Shown here piece after piece: positions 45,328-57,000 of a DNA stretch of 64,000 nucleotides. The DNA lies in the NCBI GenBank assembly GCA_947095535.1, contig OX352772.1, positions 105,098,449 through 105,162,448 on the forward strand, given 5' to 3'. The DNA comes from Poecilobothrus nobilitatus (lineage: Eukaryota > Arthropoda > Insecta > Diptera > Dolichopodidae). The notes below the pieces were generated by a model. The model ran no database searches and was not told the origin of the DNA. It was given only the letters and a program-made list of their open reading frames with translations. Each line of letters opens with the position of its first letter. Position 1 is the first letter of the stretch. A program made the translations under genes and the position numbers.

Positions 45328-45537
45328 ATGGGTATAGAAGATATATGTAAAGTTTTATATTTATTATTTACATTGTTGCAAACATATGAATGTTTGCAAA
45401 AAATTAAAAATTCAAGACAAATTTGGGTTCGGGATATTTATTTAGACCCGAAAATATATGGACTTTGTGAAAGTACAGGGTTTTCCAATTTGCATGATAT
45501 GATTTCTTTTCAAAAAAAAAAACACACTAATTGTTAA
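45328..45537 (+). pseudogene. Harbinger nuclease N-terminal relic
   Basis: 69 codons. RQIWVRDIYLDPKIYGL matches the 'r.WvR.i...R...G' segment found near the start of PIF/Harbinger nucleases, followed by FSNLHDMISF. The frame ends at 45537, where the mariner-like insertion begins; the catalytic domain is absent. Confidence 0.6.
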
Positions 45538-45544
45538 AGAAACT

Positions 45545-46140
45545 CAAATGTTTTTTATTTAATGTGAAGTACAATTGATACAATTAAGTTCTGAATAAAA
45601 CGTCATTCAAATGGCCTCCACGACTTCTTTTGCAGGAACGAATTCGATGAACCCAATTTTCGAGAACTTTTTCCACTAGATCAAGTCGTATGTCATGAAT
45701 AGCACGTTCAATATTGACTTCTAAAGCTTGAAGAGTGTCTGGTTTATTGCTAAAGACCAATGACTTCAAATATCCCCACAAGAAATAGTCTAATGGTGTT
45801 AAATCACAACTTCTTGGAGGCCATTCAATGTCACAATTTCTTGAAATAATCGAATCTCCAAACTTTTCTCGCAATTATTCAGTTTTTGCACGTGTTGTGT
45901 GGCACGTAGCCCCGTCTTGTTGGAACCAGATGTTGTCAAGATCAACTTCTGCCAATTTTGGTCATAAAAAGTTGGTTATCATCGATTTATACCGCTCTTC
46001 ATTGACAGTAACGGTGTTACCAGCTTCATTTCGAAAGAAGCACGGACCGATGATTCCACCAGACCAAAAACAATACCAAACTGTCAATTTAGGTGAATGT
46101 AATGGTTGTTCATGAATAATTTGTGGATTTTCACCATGTT
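45545..46140 (-). pseudogene. Mariner-like transposase C-terminal fragment
   Basis: The frame 45584-45874 contains WPPRSCDLTPLDYFLWGYLK (third catalytic Asp in DLTPLD) and ends RGGHLNDVLF. In another frame from about 46130 to 45875 are NPQIIHEQPLHSP, VWYCFWSGGIIGP and WFQQDGATCHTTRA (second catalytic Asp). A stop lies near 45873 just before the two frames meet. The N-terminal half and the first Asp are missing. It sits inside the Harbinger-like element, so it is the later insertion or was acquired by that element. Plus-strand frames here are shadows. Confidence 0.78.
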
Positions 46141-46149
46141 ACAAATTTT

Positions 46150-46330
46150 TTATTTAAAAAATAATTATTTGAATTAATATAAGGTTGTTCAACAATTCTG
46201 CTTATTTCAGCCCATGCTTTATCTTTAATTATTTTGTTACTGTAGGAAATGGAGTTTTTATCCCACAGAGCTTGGACACTTCATTTATTAATTTTTCTTC
46301 GAATTTCATTCTAAAAAATATGGAGCTCCT
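46150..46330 (-). pseudogene. MADF-like relic of the Harbinger element
   Basis: On the minus strand, FEEKLINEVSKL (about 46305-46270) and, after a frame change, LWDKNSISYSN and DKAWAEISRIVEQPY (about 46270-46175) match the pattern of MADF/SANT-type domains encoded beside Harbinger nucleases. It is short, frame-broken, and recognised by motif only. Confidence 0.5.
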
Positions 46331-46992
46331 TATTAAAGGAAAAAATTCACAATACAAAAATACTTACATAATATGTACGTATATTTTGATTTTATTTAAG
46401 TATTCCAATTTTATTTTAAACTTAAAAATATTTTTTTTATTGAATTATACGCACTATAGGATATTTCATTATGTTCACAAATATTGAATTTAAAAAAATG
46501 TTTTTGTCAAAATTTAATGTCAAAAGCGTGGAAAGCAAGCGAGCTTGCAAGGCGTTCATTGGGTCTGACCCTTAAGTACGTATATGTAAAATGAATATAA
46601 AATATGAACATACATCTTGGTACATATTACTTCATATAATTTATATTAACAGAACAAAAAGAAACAACAACAAATAAATACTTCTAATTATTTATTTATT
46701 TTCATCACTATTTATTACGAGTTACAATTATTACATATTATATCCTAATCGAACACTATTTATTGCAAGTTACAATTATTATTATTTGTTGTAATTTACA
46801 ATTATATATTATTTATTGCAAGTTACAATTATATATTTTATTTATTTATTTATATTAATATTACATACATTAATGTAGTGCAATATTATTGAACCATTAC
46901 TAAGGCCAATATAGGTTTTTATACTATTATTAAATTATATACTAATATTATTTATTTTGTTTATATTATATACTATATATTTACATTATATT

Positions 46993-47033
46993 AGGTCGTA
47001 AGGGGGGTATGTAAAGAAAAAAACTTACGACCT
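46993..47033. repeat. Short perfect inverted repeat next to the tRNA-like sequence
   Basis: 'aggtcgtaag' (46993-47002) and 'cttacgacct' (47024-47033) are perfect complements around a 21-base loop. The right arm abuts the tRNA-like block. Confidence 0.75.
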
Positions 47034-47103
47034 GTGCAGGGATCGAACCCACACTCCTTCGGTTAATACGCCACACGCCTACCCACTAGGCTACCGAAGC
47101 TCC
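47033..47103 (-). tRNA. tRNA-like sequence (tRNA pseudogene or SINE head)
   Basis: The minus strand has a consensus A box (TAGCCTAGTGGG, D-arm GCC/GGC pairs) and, at normal spacing, a consensus B box (GGTTCGATCCC) with a formable T arm. The acceptor strands do not pair and no convincing anticodon stem forms, so it is not a functional tRNA. An RNA polymerase III promoter from a tRNA-derived SINE or a tRNA pseudogene is the likely source. Confidence 0.55.
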
Positions 47104-47404
47104 TACAATTATATATTATAATATCTTAATCAACTGCAATCAAAACTAAGACTAACTGTTTAATAATTTTGATACTGTATATTTATATCATATTGTCAAA
47201 TTTTATTCTAACGTGAGAAAATAGCGGTAATAGTAAATTACAAAGAATCAAATTCTCAGAATAAAGGTAGAAAAAAGTTTATTGTAAAAAAAATATTATT
47301 CTGAGTATTTGATTTGTGGGAATGGGAACTTATTTATTATGTATATTATTTATATTATGTTATGATTGTTCCCATGCATAACTTATATACTCTACACTGA
47401 TCCC

Positions 47405-47917
47405 ATTCGATTCATACCGTACTTGAAGCCATCAATTTCTTATAACTCTGTATATCAGTTTCCAATATTATAATATGCTTACTTTTTTGTTTATTTTAAA
47501 ATATTGTTTTCACCATAATTTCTCCATTCTCTAAAAATTTATTTTGTACTTTTAATTTATTAATTATTACCTCATTGTTATATTTATTCAATAATCCAAC
47601 AATTTTTACTCGCGGCTTACACTCATCAGCCATTTTCACATCATATTTGCTTTTCAAATTTTCTTCAGCCACTTCATTGAGTTTGTTCGTTGATTCAATG
47701 GTATTAAGTACATGAAACCGCAACCGTTTTTAGAATTCCATAATTCATTATGTTCAAGTTATTTTGAGCTAAATTAACCATATTTTCTAATTCCTTTTTA
47801 GTTTCACTTACTTTTTGGTTAGACTTCGATTTTGGTTGCTTTTTGCAACTTCAGAGTAAAGTTGTTTACCACTTTTAACTTCGGAACATACCTTCTTGAC
47901 TTCACCTAGATCTAACA
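47405..47917 (-). pseudogene. LINE ORF1 (gag-like) N-terminal fragment
   Basis: It starts at ATG 47917 with an acidic/basic N-terminus (SGKQLYSEVAKSNQN), has several stops, and then the frame 47496-47723 contains CKPRVKIVGLLNKYNNEVIINKLKVQN. That matches the RRM-like 'kiVgi ... i...l..QN' pattern of R1/Jockey ORF1 proteins. No zinc knuckles are reached before it degrades near 47405. The 3' tail of the next LINE (47920) directly precedes it on this strand. Confidence 0.55.
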
Positions 47918-47919
47918 TA

Positions 47920-50860
47920 TTTTTTATTTATTTATATTCTTATCTCAAATGAGCAATAAGCTCGTACAGAATATATCTGAACAATTTTTTTTTTCACAAA
48001 GTATTTAATATATTACAAAAGTGCGATAATGAAAACTACCGAACAAAAGAAGAAGAAAAAAAAACTAAAAACAAAAGTTAATCATTTAAAAATAAGAACA
48101 AAAAGAAAACAATAATTAGTTATATAACTAAGAAACAAAATAGACATAATATTTAAAAACAGACATAAGTATATAGTATTCTTAGTTCATAATTTACTCA
48201 GCTACAGTGGTTATCATAGTTCATCAAATAAAATTTCTTGAGTTTATTTTTAAATATGCTTTTATACTAAAATTTTTGGTTTTTACAGCTAGCGGTAGTT
48301 CATTGTAGTATTTGTAACCTATATTATATATTGCATCTTGTCTATTAAATCTAATGTTTGAAGATACGATTCTAATCATTTGTTCTGATCTTGTGTTGTA
48401 TGTGTGAAACTCATTGTTCATTATCGGCTTGATATTTGTATTAATATTGCTAGTTACTATCAGGTGTGTTTGGAGTATAAGCTTATATTTTATAAGTTCT
48501 CTAATAGGTAGTAAATATTTCATGTTTTCCATGTATTTCTTTTGTTGATGTTCTTTTATGATATCCAAAAATGTTTTTTATTGCTTTGTTTTGTATCACT
48601 TGCATCATGCTAAGATTTTTGTTTAGTGTATTACCCCAAATTTGTATGCAGTATGTAGTAACACCATGAAACATACTATAGTATATCGGAATTCTCAGGT
48701 CAGCTAGTATCCTAGTACCAATTAGTTTGAATACTCCCGCAATCTTTTTAGCTTTTCTAATATTTTCGTTTATTTGAGCAGCCCAATTTAAGTTGCTATT
48801 CACTATTACACCTAAGTATTATTGTATTCACTGACTTTTTCAATTTGACATCCATTATGCCTGATATATATGTTATCGTATATCGTTGACTTAAAAAACA
48901 TGTATTTGGTTTTATTTGTATTTATTGTCAGTTTGTGCATATTCATCCATGCGCTTAATTTTGTCATATCATCATTTATAACCACTTCCAAGTTTTGTTT
49001 GGACGATTGTGTTATAGTATAGCGAGATCATCCGCGTACATGAATGCTTTGCCATTAATGTTCAGTTTTAGTAAGCTATTTATTTAACATAAGAACAATG
49101 TAGGCCCCAGCGAATTCCCTTGTATTATTCCAAACTTGGTATCATGTATGCTACTTCTTAGATTCTCACTTTCTGTGTATTGAGCTCTTTCGGCAAAATA
49201 ACTTTTAAACCACTCAAGTTCTCTTCCATTAATACCAAGTTCGCGTAATTTTCTAATTGCTATGCTTCTATCTACGCAATCAAATGCTTTGCTTACATCA
49301 AAAAATAATACAGCTACAGTTTTCTTTTTGCCATTTCCTCCTTGTATATAAGAGACCAGATCAAATAATGCAGCTTGCGTACTGGAGTTTCCTCCTCATA
49401 AAAACGTACTGCTTGCTACTGATAGGGTTTTCTTTTTGTAAATATTCTGCAATTTGGTTATTCACGTATGTTTCAATTAATTTGCTAAACACTGTGGAAA
49501 TTGAAATTGGCCTATAGCTGTTAATATCCTTTGGATCACCATAGATTTTGGCATTTTCCCTTCCTTTAATGAAGCATTTATGAGCTTCATAATATTATCG
49601 ACCAATTCCAATCTGCAGTACTTTACTGTTCTTTCTATGAGAATCCATCCATCAATTCCAGCCGAATTTTTGTTTGGAAAGCTGTCAATTAACTTCAACG
49701 TATTGTATTTGTCGATTAAATTGAATTTAAATGTACTATTTGTTTGTATCGTTGGAAAATATAGCTGATTGTAATGTTTTGCCATTTTTTCAGCTACAGT
49801 TGACCAGTGTTGATTGAATTGCTCTATTCTTTGAAGCTTTTGTTGTGTTGTTGCATTCTTTAGTAGTTCGCATATTTGAGTTTTTGTGCCGCCAATCATT
49901 TTCTTTACATAAAGCCATTTTTTTCGTTTTTTTATTATTTTTATATATAATTTTAATATTTTTGAATTCAGTCAATATTGCTAAATGATCTGAGATATCC
50001 GTGTGAAAAATATTAATATTTACATTTGCATTTAAATCGTTGGTCAAAATGTGATTTATACAAGTATTTGAGATTGGCCTGGTGATTTCCTTATGGCAGA
50101 GAAAGTATGCATTTGTGTTTACAATTACCTAATAATTCTGGATATTGTTGTCAGTTAGGTTATTCAAGTGATTCTCCAATATTCTAAAAAAAATTATTCG
50201 TGAGGATAGTGGAATTATCAGGTGGCCTATAAATAGCAGTAATGTCTGTAGTCTTTCTTGTTAAAATTAATTTTAATACTAATGAGACTATTGTATTCAT
50301 CACATAAAATATTTTGAATTGTTGGAATGATAGTTTTATGTACAAAAATTCCAGCACCGCCTCCACTTCTGGATTTCCTACATTATAATATTTTATTATA
50401 GTGATTTATATTTATTAAATCGATATGCTCATCCATAATCCATGTTTCAGTTATAATAATAATATGAACTGTATATTTAATGCAATCTAGTAAATAAGCT
50501 ATATCATCTATTTTGTGTTTTATACTTCAAGCGTTGAGATATAAGATTTTAAGTGAGTTAACATAACATTGTTATTTATTTTTGTTAACATTGTCAAATA
50601 TTGCCTGCATTTGTTTTTCGATCGAGTTTGTTTTAGTTTTCATTTCCCTTTAATCTTCACATATTACCACTATAAAAGTATTTCTTCCCATTAACTTCAA
50701 ATCATATTGCGACAGATTTAAACATTTTTTATGAAATGTGCCACTACAACATCCTTTACAAATCACTAACTCAATTTCCTTCCTTGTATATGTGCTTTTA
50801 CATACCAAACAATCGTTGTTGTCTTTAATCTTCATTTTTATTTTGTTTCATCCCTCTCTC
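47920..50860 (-). pseudogene. CR1/L2-like LINE with PHD finger, decayed
   Basis: Right to left: a PHD finger (frame 50650-50835: CLVCKSTY ... CKGCCSGTFHKKCLNLSQYD, last Cys pair lost); a short linker; and the endonuclease (LKILYLNA about 50550, IIITETWIMDEH, AIYRPPDNS in 50184-50366, TDISDHLAI in 49790-50047). The reverse transcriptase follows: NKNSAGIDGW in 49477-49899; FFDVSKAFDCVD about 49290; IIQGNSLGPTLFL about 49110; YADDLAI about 49030. The thumb and C-terminus are in 48501-48803 and 48224-48568. The 3' end near 47920 has an (ATAAA)n-type tail. The catalytic motifs remain, but stops and shifts are numerous. The order PHD-endonuclease-RT is typical of CR1/L2 relatives. Confidence 0.8.
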
Positions 50861-51149
50861 TCAATGTAAAACTAAGAGTATGTCGTTCAAATTTTGTAGT
50901 ATTCTCAAATTAAAAAATTTTTATTCAAAACGAAAAAAAAATTTTTTAGTTAAAATAATCCTCAAGTTTAATAGAATAAAAACAAAATAATTACTTATAT
51001 CAAAATAATCCTTGAATCATAAATTTTCACAATTACAGTATTTCAAATACAATTAATTTAATTTTAATGGTATAAAATAAATATTTTAAGGCACAAATAA
51101 AATGCAAACCCGTTTGCTCTAAATGTATCAAGAATATCAATTTCAATCT

Positions 51150-51620
51150 GAAAACACAAGTTAAATACCTCTACAAATATTAAAATGACTAGAAGAAATT
51201 TGTTCACTAATAAATAAATATACAAAATAAAATTAAAATAGTATAGTAATTAGGGACTTACTAATTCACAAACTCTGCAATCCTTATATTTTGACCAAAC
51301 TTTCAGAAACTCAGAATTTGTACTTGTATTCATTAATATTTCCTTTTGCCGTAGTACAAATGTTTTTTCTTATATATCTTTTATATTTACATCATTCCAA
51401 TCGCTACAGTCACTGCTCAATATTACTTTTAATCCTAGTGAAATACTTTCATCTACTTCTAATACGTTATCACATAAAGCCTTTTCTCTTTCTTCAAAAG
51501 TCTCAATTTTTCTTAACTTTCTTCTGGTATTTACATAGTTGTCATGCAATTTACCTCATGCATTTCGTTTTCCTAGGTGTAAAATAATATTTTTAAGATT
51601 AGAAAAATATTGAATATCTA
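51150..51620 (-). pseudogene. Exon relic of an unidentified spliced gene (copy 1)
   Basis: Homologous to 61290-61740. The minus strand encodes EKALCDNVLEVDESISLGLKV and LRQKEILMNTSTNSEFLKV. An acceptor-like 'taccag' precedes the coding block (about 51530) and a consensus donor (gtaagtcc, about 51258) follows it. After the putative intron comes 'tttcag|attgaaattgat' (about 51145). I do not recognise the protein. Conservation of exon edges in both copies supports genuine coding origin; a host gene and a transposon gene are both possible. Confidence 0.5.
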
Positions 51621-52934
51621 TAATATAATTAATCTAGCAAATCATGTTAAGTAAGTTCTTCACTGATAAATCTGCAAAGTGCAGTTTTCTTAAAACTTTT
51701 TGTGCTCCGTTTAATTTTTTATTAAATAAAACAACTAAATGTGATAATATTAAAGTGTGATAATATTAATAGAACTTTAAATTTATGAATTGGCTAAGTA
51801 ATTTTATTAAGACATCTGAGTAATGTCTGTAATAACATTACTTATATTAATTTTTATTGAAATTTCAAAAATGGGCATTCGATTTTTTCTTTTCAGCCAG
51901 TTCAAGGTTTAGGTCAGTGTTTTAGTATCTGAAAAGAAAATAGCTCAAAACCCAAATACTTTTTTGTTGTTGTTTTCACAATATATTTGAACACTGACCT
52001 GAACTTTCAACCGAATAAAAAATATGTAGCTATTATATCTGTAACATTTTTGTTAACAGATATTAACATGTTTTTTTTATATTTTAAAAATCGAAAATAT
52101 TAAAAAACCTACTTGACATTCATTTGGAAATATCTTAATTATTTCTGCCACTAAAATTGACTTTGAATTAAAATGACTCCTTTATAATTTGTACCTTCTG
52201 AAATTGTTGAAATTAATTCTTTTCATGAAGATATACATTTTTCTCGTAAAAACTTATAATGAACTGCCCTTTACTCGATTTTTGTAATAGTTCTCTTATT
52301 TGCTGAAACTAAAGAATTATGAAATCAATCACTGATTTATTTAATTAAATCTTTAATTAAAATCTTAGTCACTCCTTTTAACCAGACCACAGCTATGTAT
52401 ATTATATTGTACAATTCAATCTTTAAAAAAAAATAAAAGTTGTTATTATTCTTTTTTTTTATTTTTTTTTTATAAGAAAAATACCACCAAAACATTATAA
52501 TTTTCGCACAGATTCTAATATATTACACAGTCTCATACTTTTATATTAAAATTTTTAATTTTTCCTATACTACATATTATGTTTTTCAGTATAATAATAT
52601 ATATTTAATTTATACGATCCAGTTCCCTCTCGTCTCTTGTATGGTCAAGATCAATAATTGATTATAATATAATTATTTAAAACAAACAAAAAAAAAAAAC
52701 GGTTTTTAAATACAAACAACATATTTGTGACAAAATAAAAACATCTGTTTACATAATTATTATTTATCGCAGCATAACAAATTAATAAATTACCGTTACT
52801 ATAATCTTTGTAATTTTTATTTTTACTTAAAATTTTAATTTTAATTTTTTATAAAAACAAAATAAAAAAAAAAAAAAAATATTAAATAAAAAATAAATAA
52901 TTATTATAAAATATATTATAAAGCTGATCCCAAA
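51621..52934. other. Non-coding stretch with a foldback
   Basis: No gene is supported. It contains an imperfect foldback at 51893-52015, T- and A-runs (52450-52480, 52860-52880) and the A-rich leader of the I-type LINE. Confidence 0.5.
51893..52015. repeat. Imperfect foldback, possible MITE
   Basis: 'aaggtttaggtcagtgtt' (about 51904-51921) pairs with the complement of 'aacactgacctgaacttt' (about 51990-52007). The core AGGTCAGTGTT is perfect over about 11 bp, with weaker pairing outside. No target duplication is visible. Confidence 0.4.
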
Positions 52935-54085
52935 ATGGAAGAAGCAAAAATAGACAAAAACAAAAGTCTAACAAACAAAAATCCAGGGCCAAAATATTTA
53001 GTTATGACACGTACAAATTCTAGTAATTCTATGGAAAAAGTTTCACCTTTTTTAATTAAAAAAGTGGTGAATTCAGTTGTTGGACAGGTGGAAATTTGCA
53101 AAAAATGCAAAAATGGTACAGTGTTAATTCAAACTAAAAATTTAAGACAAGCAGAGAAACTAATCCAAATTTGCTCATTAAACAATGATATAGAAGTAAA
53201 TATCACCGAACATCAAAGTTTAAACCAAACTAAAGGTGTAGTGTTTTGTACAGATATCAAATACATTTCTGATGAAGAATTATTGAATGAAGGTGCAGAA
53301 CAAAAATTAGTAGGAATTTATAGATTTTACAAAACTGTAGATAATATCAAAGTTGAAACTGGTTTATACACTTTGACTTTTTCAACTTGTAATTTACCAG
53401 AGTTCTTTTACATGGACTATCAACGTATTCCAATTCGTCCATACATTACGCAACCAATGCGTTGTATGAAATGTTTAAAATTTGGGCATACTTTAAACAA
53501 CTGCACTCAAAGCAAAAAAATTTGTTCAAATTGCTCAAAGGAGTATCATTTAGATTTTAGACCAAAAAAATCCAACACAAAAATGTACAAATCCACAAGT
53601 GTGTTCAAATTGCTCAAAAAATCATGATTCCTTTAGTCAGTTATGTGAAGTATTTATCAAAGAAAAAGAAATTCAAAAAATAAAAACTATTGAAAAAATA
53701 GATATGAGAGAAGTTATACGGCGGTATAATTTAAGATATCCTTTTTCTGCAGAAAATTCTTTTGCAAAAGTAAGTAAAATTGTTGGAGGCTTGCATAGAA
53801 AAAATAAATTTAGAAAAAACGCAAATTGAATTTACTCCTAGTCAACAAAGCAGTAATGAGCCTTTGAAAGAAGTAACTTTAAAAAAGCCAACTAAATCTA
53901 TATTTCCTGCTCCAAATACAATAAGCAATAAAACACCCAACAAAAAAATTACTATTTTACCTAACAAATTATCAAAAAGGCAAAAAAAAAACCCTTACAA
54001 AAAGATTTAAAAAAAAAGAAGCAGATAGAAGATGAAGATGGAAATCGAATTATCAATAGAGTCGTTTCAAATATCAGACAACTAA
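52935..54085 (+). pseudogene. I-type LINE ORF1 (gag-like), frameshifted
   Basis: Frames 52935-53627, 53599-53829 and 53780-54010. The first encodes 230 residues ending in zinc knuckles (CMKCLKFGHTLNNC, CSNCSKEYH). The third knuckle (CSNCSKNHDSFSQLC) lies in the next frame, so a shift occurs near 53545-53600, and another near 53780. A further short open tail reaches about 54085 before a stop. It precedes ORF2 directly, in the usual ORF1-ORF2 order. Confidence 0.78.
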
Positions 54086-54088
54086 ATA

Positions 54089-57000
54089 TTGAATAATCAA
54101 CATATCATCCAATGGAATATTGACGGTTTTTATAAACACTACGCAGATATCAAATTATTAGAAACTAAGTATAATCCATTTTTTTTTTGTATACAGGAAA
54201 GTAAGTTTAAGTTCGACCAAAATCCTATTTTAAAAAATTATAATGTATATAACAAAAATTTGAATACAAATTTGGTAGCACATGGTGGAGTTGCGATATT
54301 GGTAAGAAAAAATTTTGATATAAAAGAGTTTGATTTGCAAACCAACTTACAGGCAGTTGCAATTAAAGTGTTCTATCCGACAAATTATATAATTTGTAAT
54401 TTATATTTACCTCCTGATTATAATCTGAAATATGAAGACTTACAAAACCTTTGTAGTGAATTTGATTATCCATATCTTATTTTGGGAGACTTCAACTCTC
54501 ACAATATTTTGTGGGGCGACAAAAAAACAGACAATAGGGGAAAAATTATAGAAAAAATAATAGATGATAAAAATTATGCTTATTGAATAATGGTGATAGC
54601 ACTTTCAGCTATTCCCATAAATCTTTTAGTAGTATTGATGTAACTATAACTTCACCAGGTATTTCACAATTTTTTGATTGGTATGTGTGCAATGATCTAT
54701 ATAACAGTGATCATTATCCTTTAATTATAACTATATTAAATTCACAAATGAACTGTAATAAAAGACCTAAATGGATAGACAAAAAAGCAGACTGGGATAA
54801 ATAACAACAAAATGTTAATTTTAACATAAATCCAATAAACTTTACTGATGTAGACCAATACGAGTTCTATATCAGAAATGAAATAATTAAATCTGCAGAA
54901 GCCTTTATTGCGCAAACTAATAAAAAAAGAGTTCCGTGGTGGAATTCAGAAATTAAAATTGCTTTACGCAATAAAAAACGATCGTATCATAAATATATTA
55001 GGACAATGGATCTAAATGATTTTAAAATTTTTTTAATTAATAAAAGGGAATGCAGAAAACTGATTCGTTTTCATAAAGAACAAAGTTTTGAAAATTTTAT
55101 AGGAACAATAAATTGAAATACATCTAGGACAATTATATTTAATAATATTAGAAAACTCAAGGGAAATTATAGTAAAAAATTAGTAATTCCTTTTCAAATA
55201 TATCCTCATCTCAAAATTACTCCAAAAACTTTCTTATTTTTAAAAACCGAATTGAACAAAATACATTAGAAATTCCTAATGATCCTGATTCTACTTTAAA
55301 TAAACCATTTTCCATGTAGGAACTAGAAGCTGCCCTCCAAATCTGTAAAGGTAAATCTCCTGGACCTGACAATATCAATTATAAAATGATTCAAAATATT
55401 AGTTTTTCAAATAAAAAATATTTAATAAAGTTTTTTAACTATATATGGGAATCCAGAACTTTTCCTGAAAATTGGACGAAAGCAATTCTTATTCCCATCT
55501 TAAAGCCAAATAAAGATCCAAAAATGCCGACAAATTACAGACCCATATCTCTCACCAATTGTATATATAAGATAATGGAAAGGATGATTAATAAAAGATT
55601 AACGTGGTACGTTGAGCCCACTGACAGGTTCAATGTGTGTCAATCTGGTTTTCGTAAAAATAGGAGCACTTTGGATAATTTGACAGTCTTTGAATCTGAA
55701 ATTATGGAAACCTTTTGTTCAAAAAAAATGATGATAGCGATATTCTTTGATATTGAGAAGGCTTATGATTTGATTTGGAGAAGAAAAGTCATAGAGACCT
55801 TGATTAAATTTAACATAAAAGGAAACATAGTAAAATTTATAGACAACTTTTTGAGAAAAAGGAAATTTTCCACTTTTCTAGGTGGATATTTGTCAGAGGA
55901 AAAAGTTATGGAGAATGGTGTTCCCCATGGCTCCGTCTTAAGCGTTACTCTATTTAATATAGTAATGTTTAGTATTTTTAAACATATTAAACTACCAGTC
56001 AAATCGTTGCTCTATGCAGATCATTTGGTTGTTTTTCTTTCTATAAAAAACGTAACAAAATTACAGCGTCATCCTCAAAATACCTTGAACGAATTACACA
56101 AATGGAGTGATATGATTGGTCTCATTAAGTAAAACAAAGGCGATGCTTTTTACACGAAAAAGAATACAAGAAAATGTACCATCTCTTTTTTTTTTAATGG
56201 TATTTCTTTGAAATATGTTAATAATCATAAATTTCTCGGTATGACTTTTGATACAAAATTGTGTTGGATTGAACACCTCAAAATTTGTAAATCCAAGGTC
56301 ATAAGAAGTCTCAATATTTTAAAAATACTATCTAATTCGATATATGGATCAGATAGGAGGCTTTTATTACGTATTCTAGATACAATAGTATTGCCAATAC
56401 TAGACTATGGTTCCGTAATTTATGTCTCGGCCAACAAAACAATTTTGAATAGTTTAAATACGGTTCTAAACTCAGATATTAGTTTAGCAACGGATGCCTA
56501 CAGAACGAGCCCTGTCCCAAGTCTTGTAGTCGATTCAGGAATGCTACCAATAAATGAAAGGCACGGAAGACAAATCATCTCGTACAGCATCAAAGTACTA
56601 TCTTTTGATAATCATCTTTTAACGAGGAAACTAAAAAATTCTTCTCTATATCCAAAAATTAAAACTAAACCTAAACGAACCCTACCTTTTTTCATTAGAG
56701 CAAGAAATGCTATGGGTAAGTATAATATTCCATTTGAAACAATCTTCAATACCAAAAAAATGACTGACAGTCCACCCTTGGACTCAATCGCACATCAAAG
56801 TGGATATGGAACTTACGTTTCATAAAAAAGAGCAGACATCTAATGAAATTTATAAAAGATTATTTTTATAAAAAATGAATACTATTTACAAGAATTTTAA
56901 ATGTATTTCCACAGATAGCTCGTTAAATCAAGGAAAAACAGGATGTGCTTTTCTGTTTAATAAGTACTCAGAAAAATTTCACCTGACCAAATATTCAAGT

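Larger units (their letters stand above)
45084..46572 (+). mobile_element. PIF/Harbinger-like element with TAA target duplication
   Basis: 1489 bp bounded by diverged inverted repeats: left AGGTGAAAGCCCAATGAAAG, right (complement) AGGGTCAGACCCAATGAACG, extending about 40 bp with mismatches. TAA occurs on both outer sides (45081-45083 and 46573-46575), the 3-bp duplication expected for this superfamily. Inside are an N-terminal nuclease relic (45328-45537), a MADF-like relic on the other strand (46150-46330), and a nested mariner-like fragment (about 45545-46140). 'gcccaatgaaagcttt' also recurs subterminally at 45152. Confidence 0.75.
46576..47404. other. A+T-rich stretch with short repeats and a tRNA-like sequence
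   Basis: Several near-copies of 'ttattgcaagttacaattat' occur between 46715 and 46835. The tRNA-like block and hairpin at 46993-47103 are listed separately. 'gttcccat' occurs in opposite sense at 47323 and 47368. No coding region is supported. Confidence 0.55.

Noticed and set aside
47033..47103. Functional tRNA gene
   Set aside because: The A and B boxes are good, but the acceptor and anticodon stems do not form, so only a tRNA-like call is made.
47310..47400. Possible LTR ends around the 'gttcccat' inverted phrases
   Set aside because: No matching second copy, primer-binding site or TG...CA boundaries could be found.
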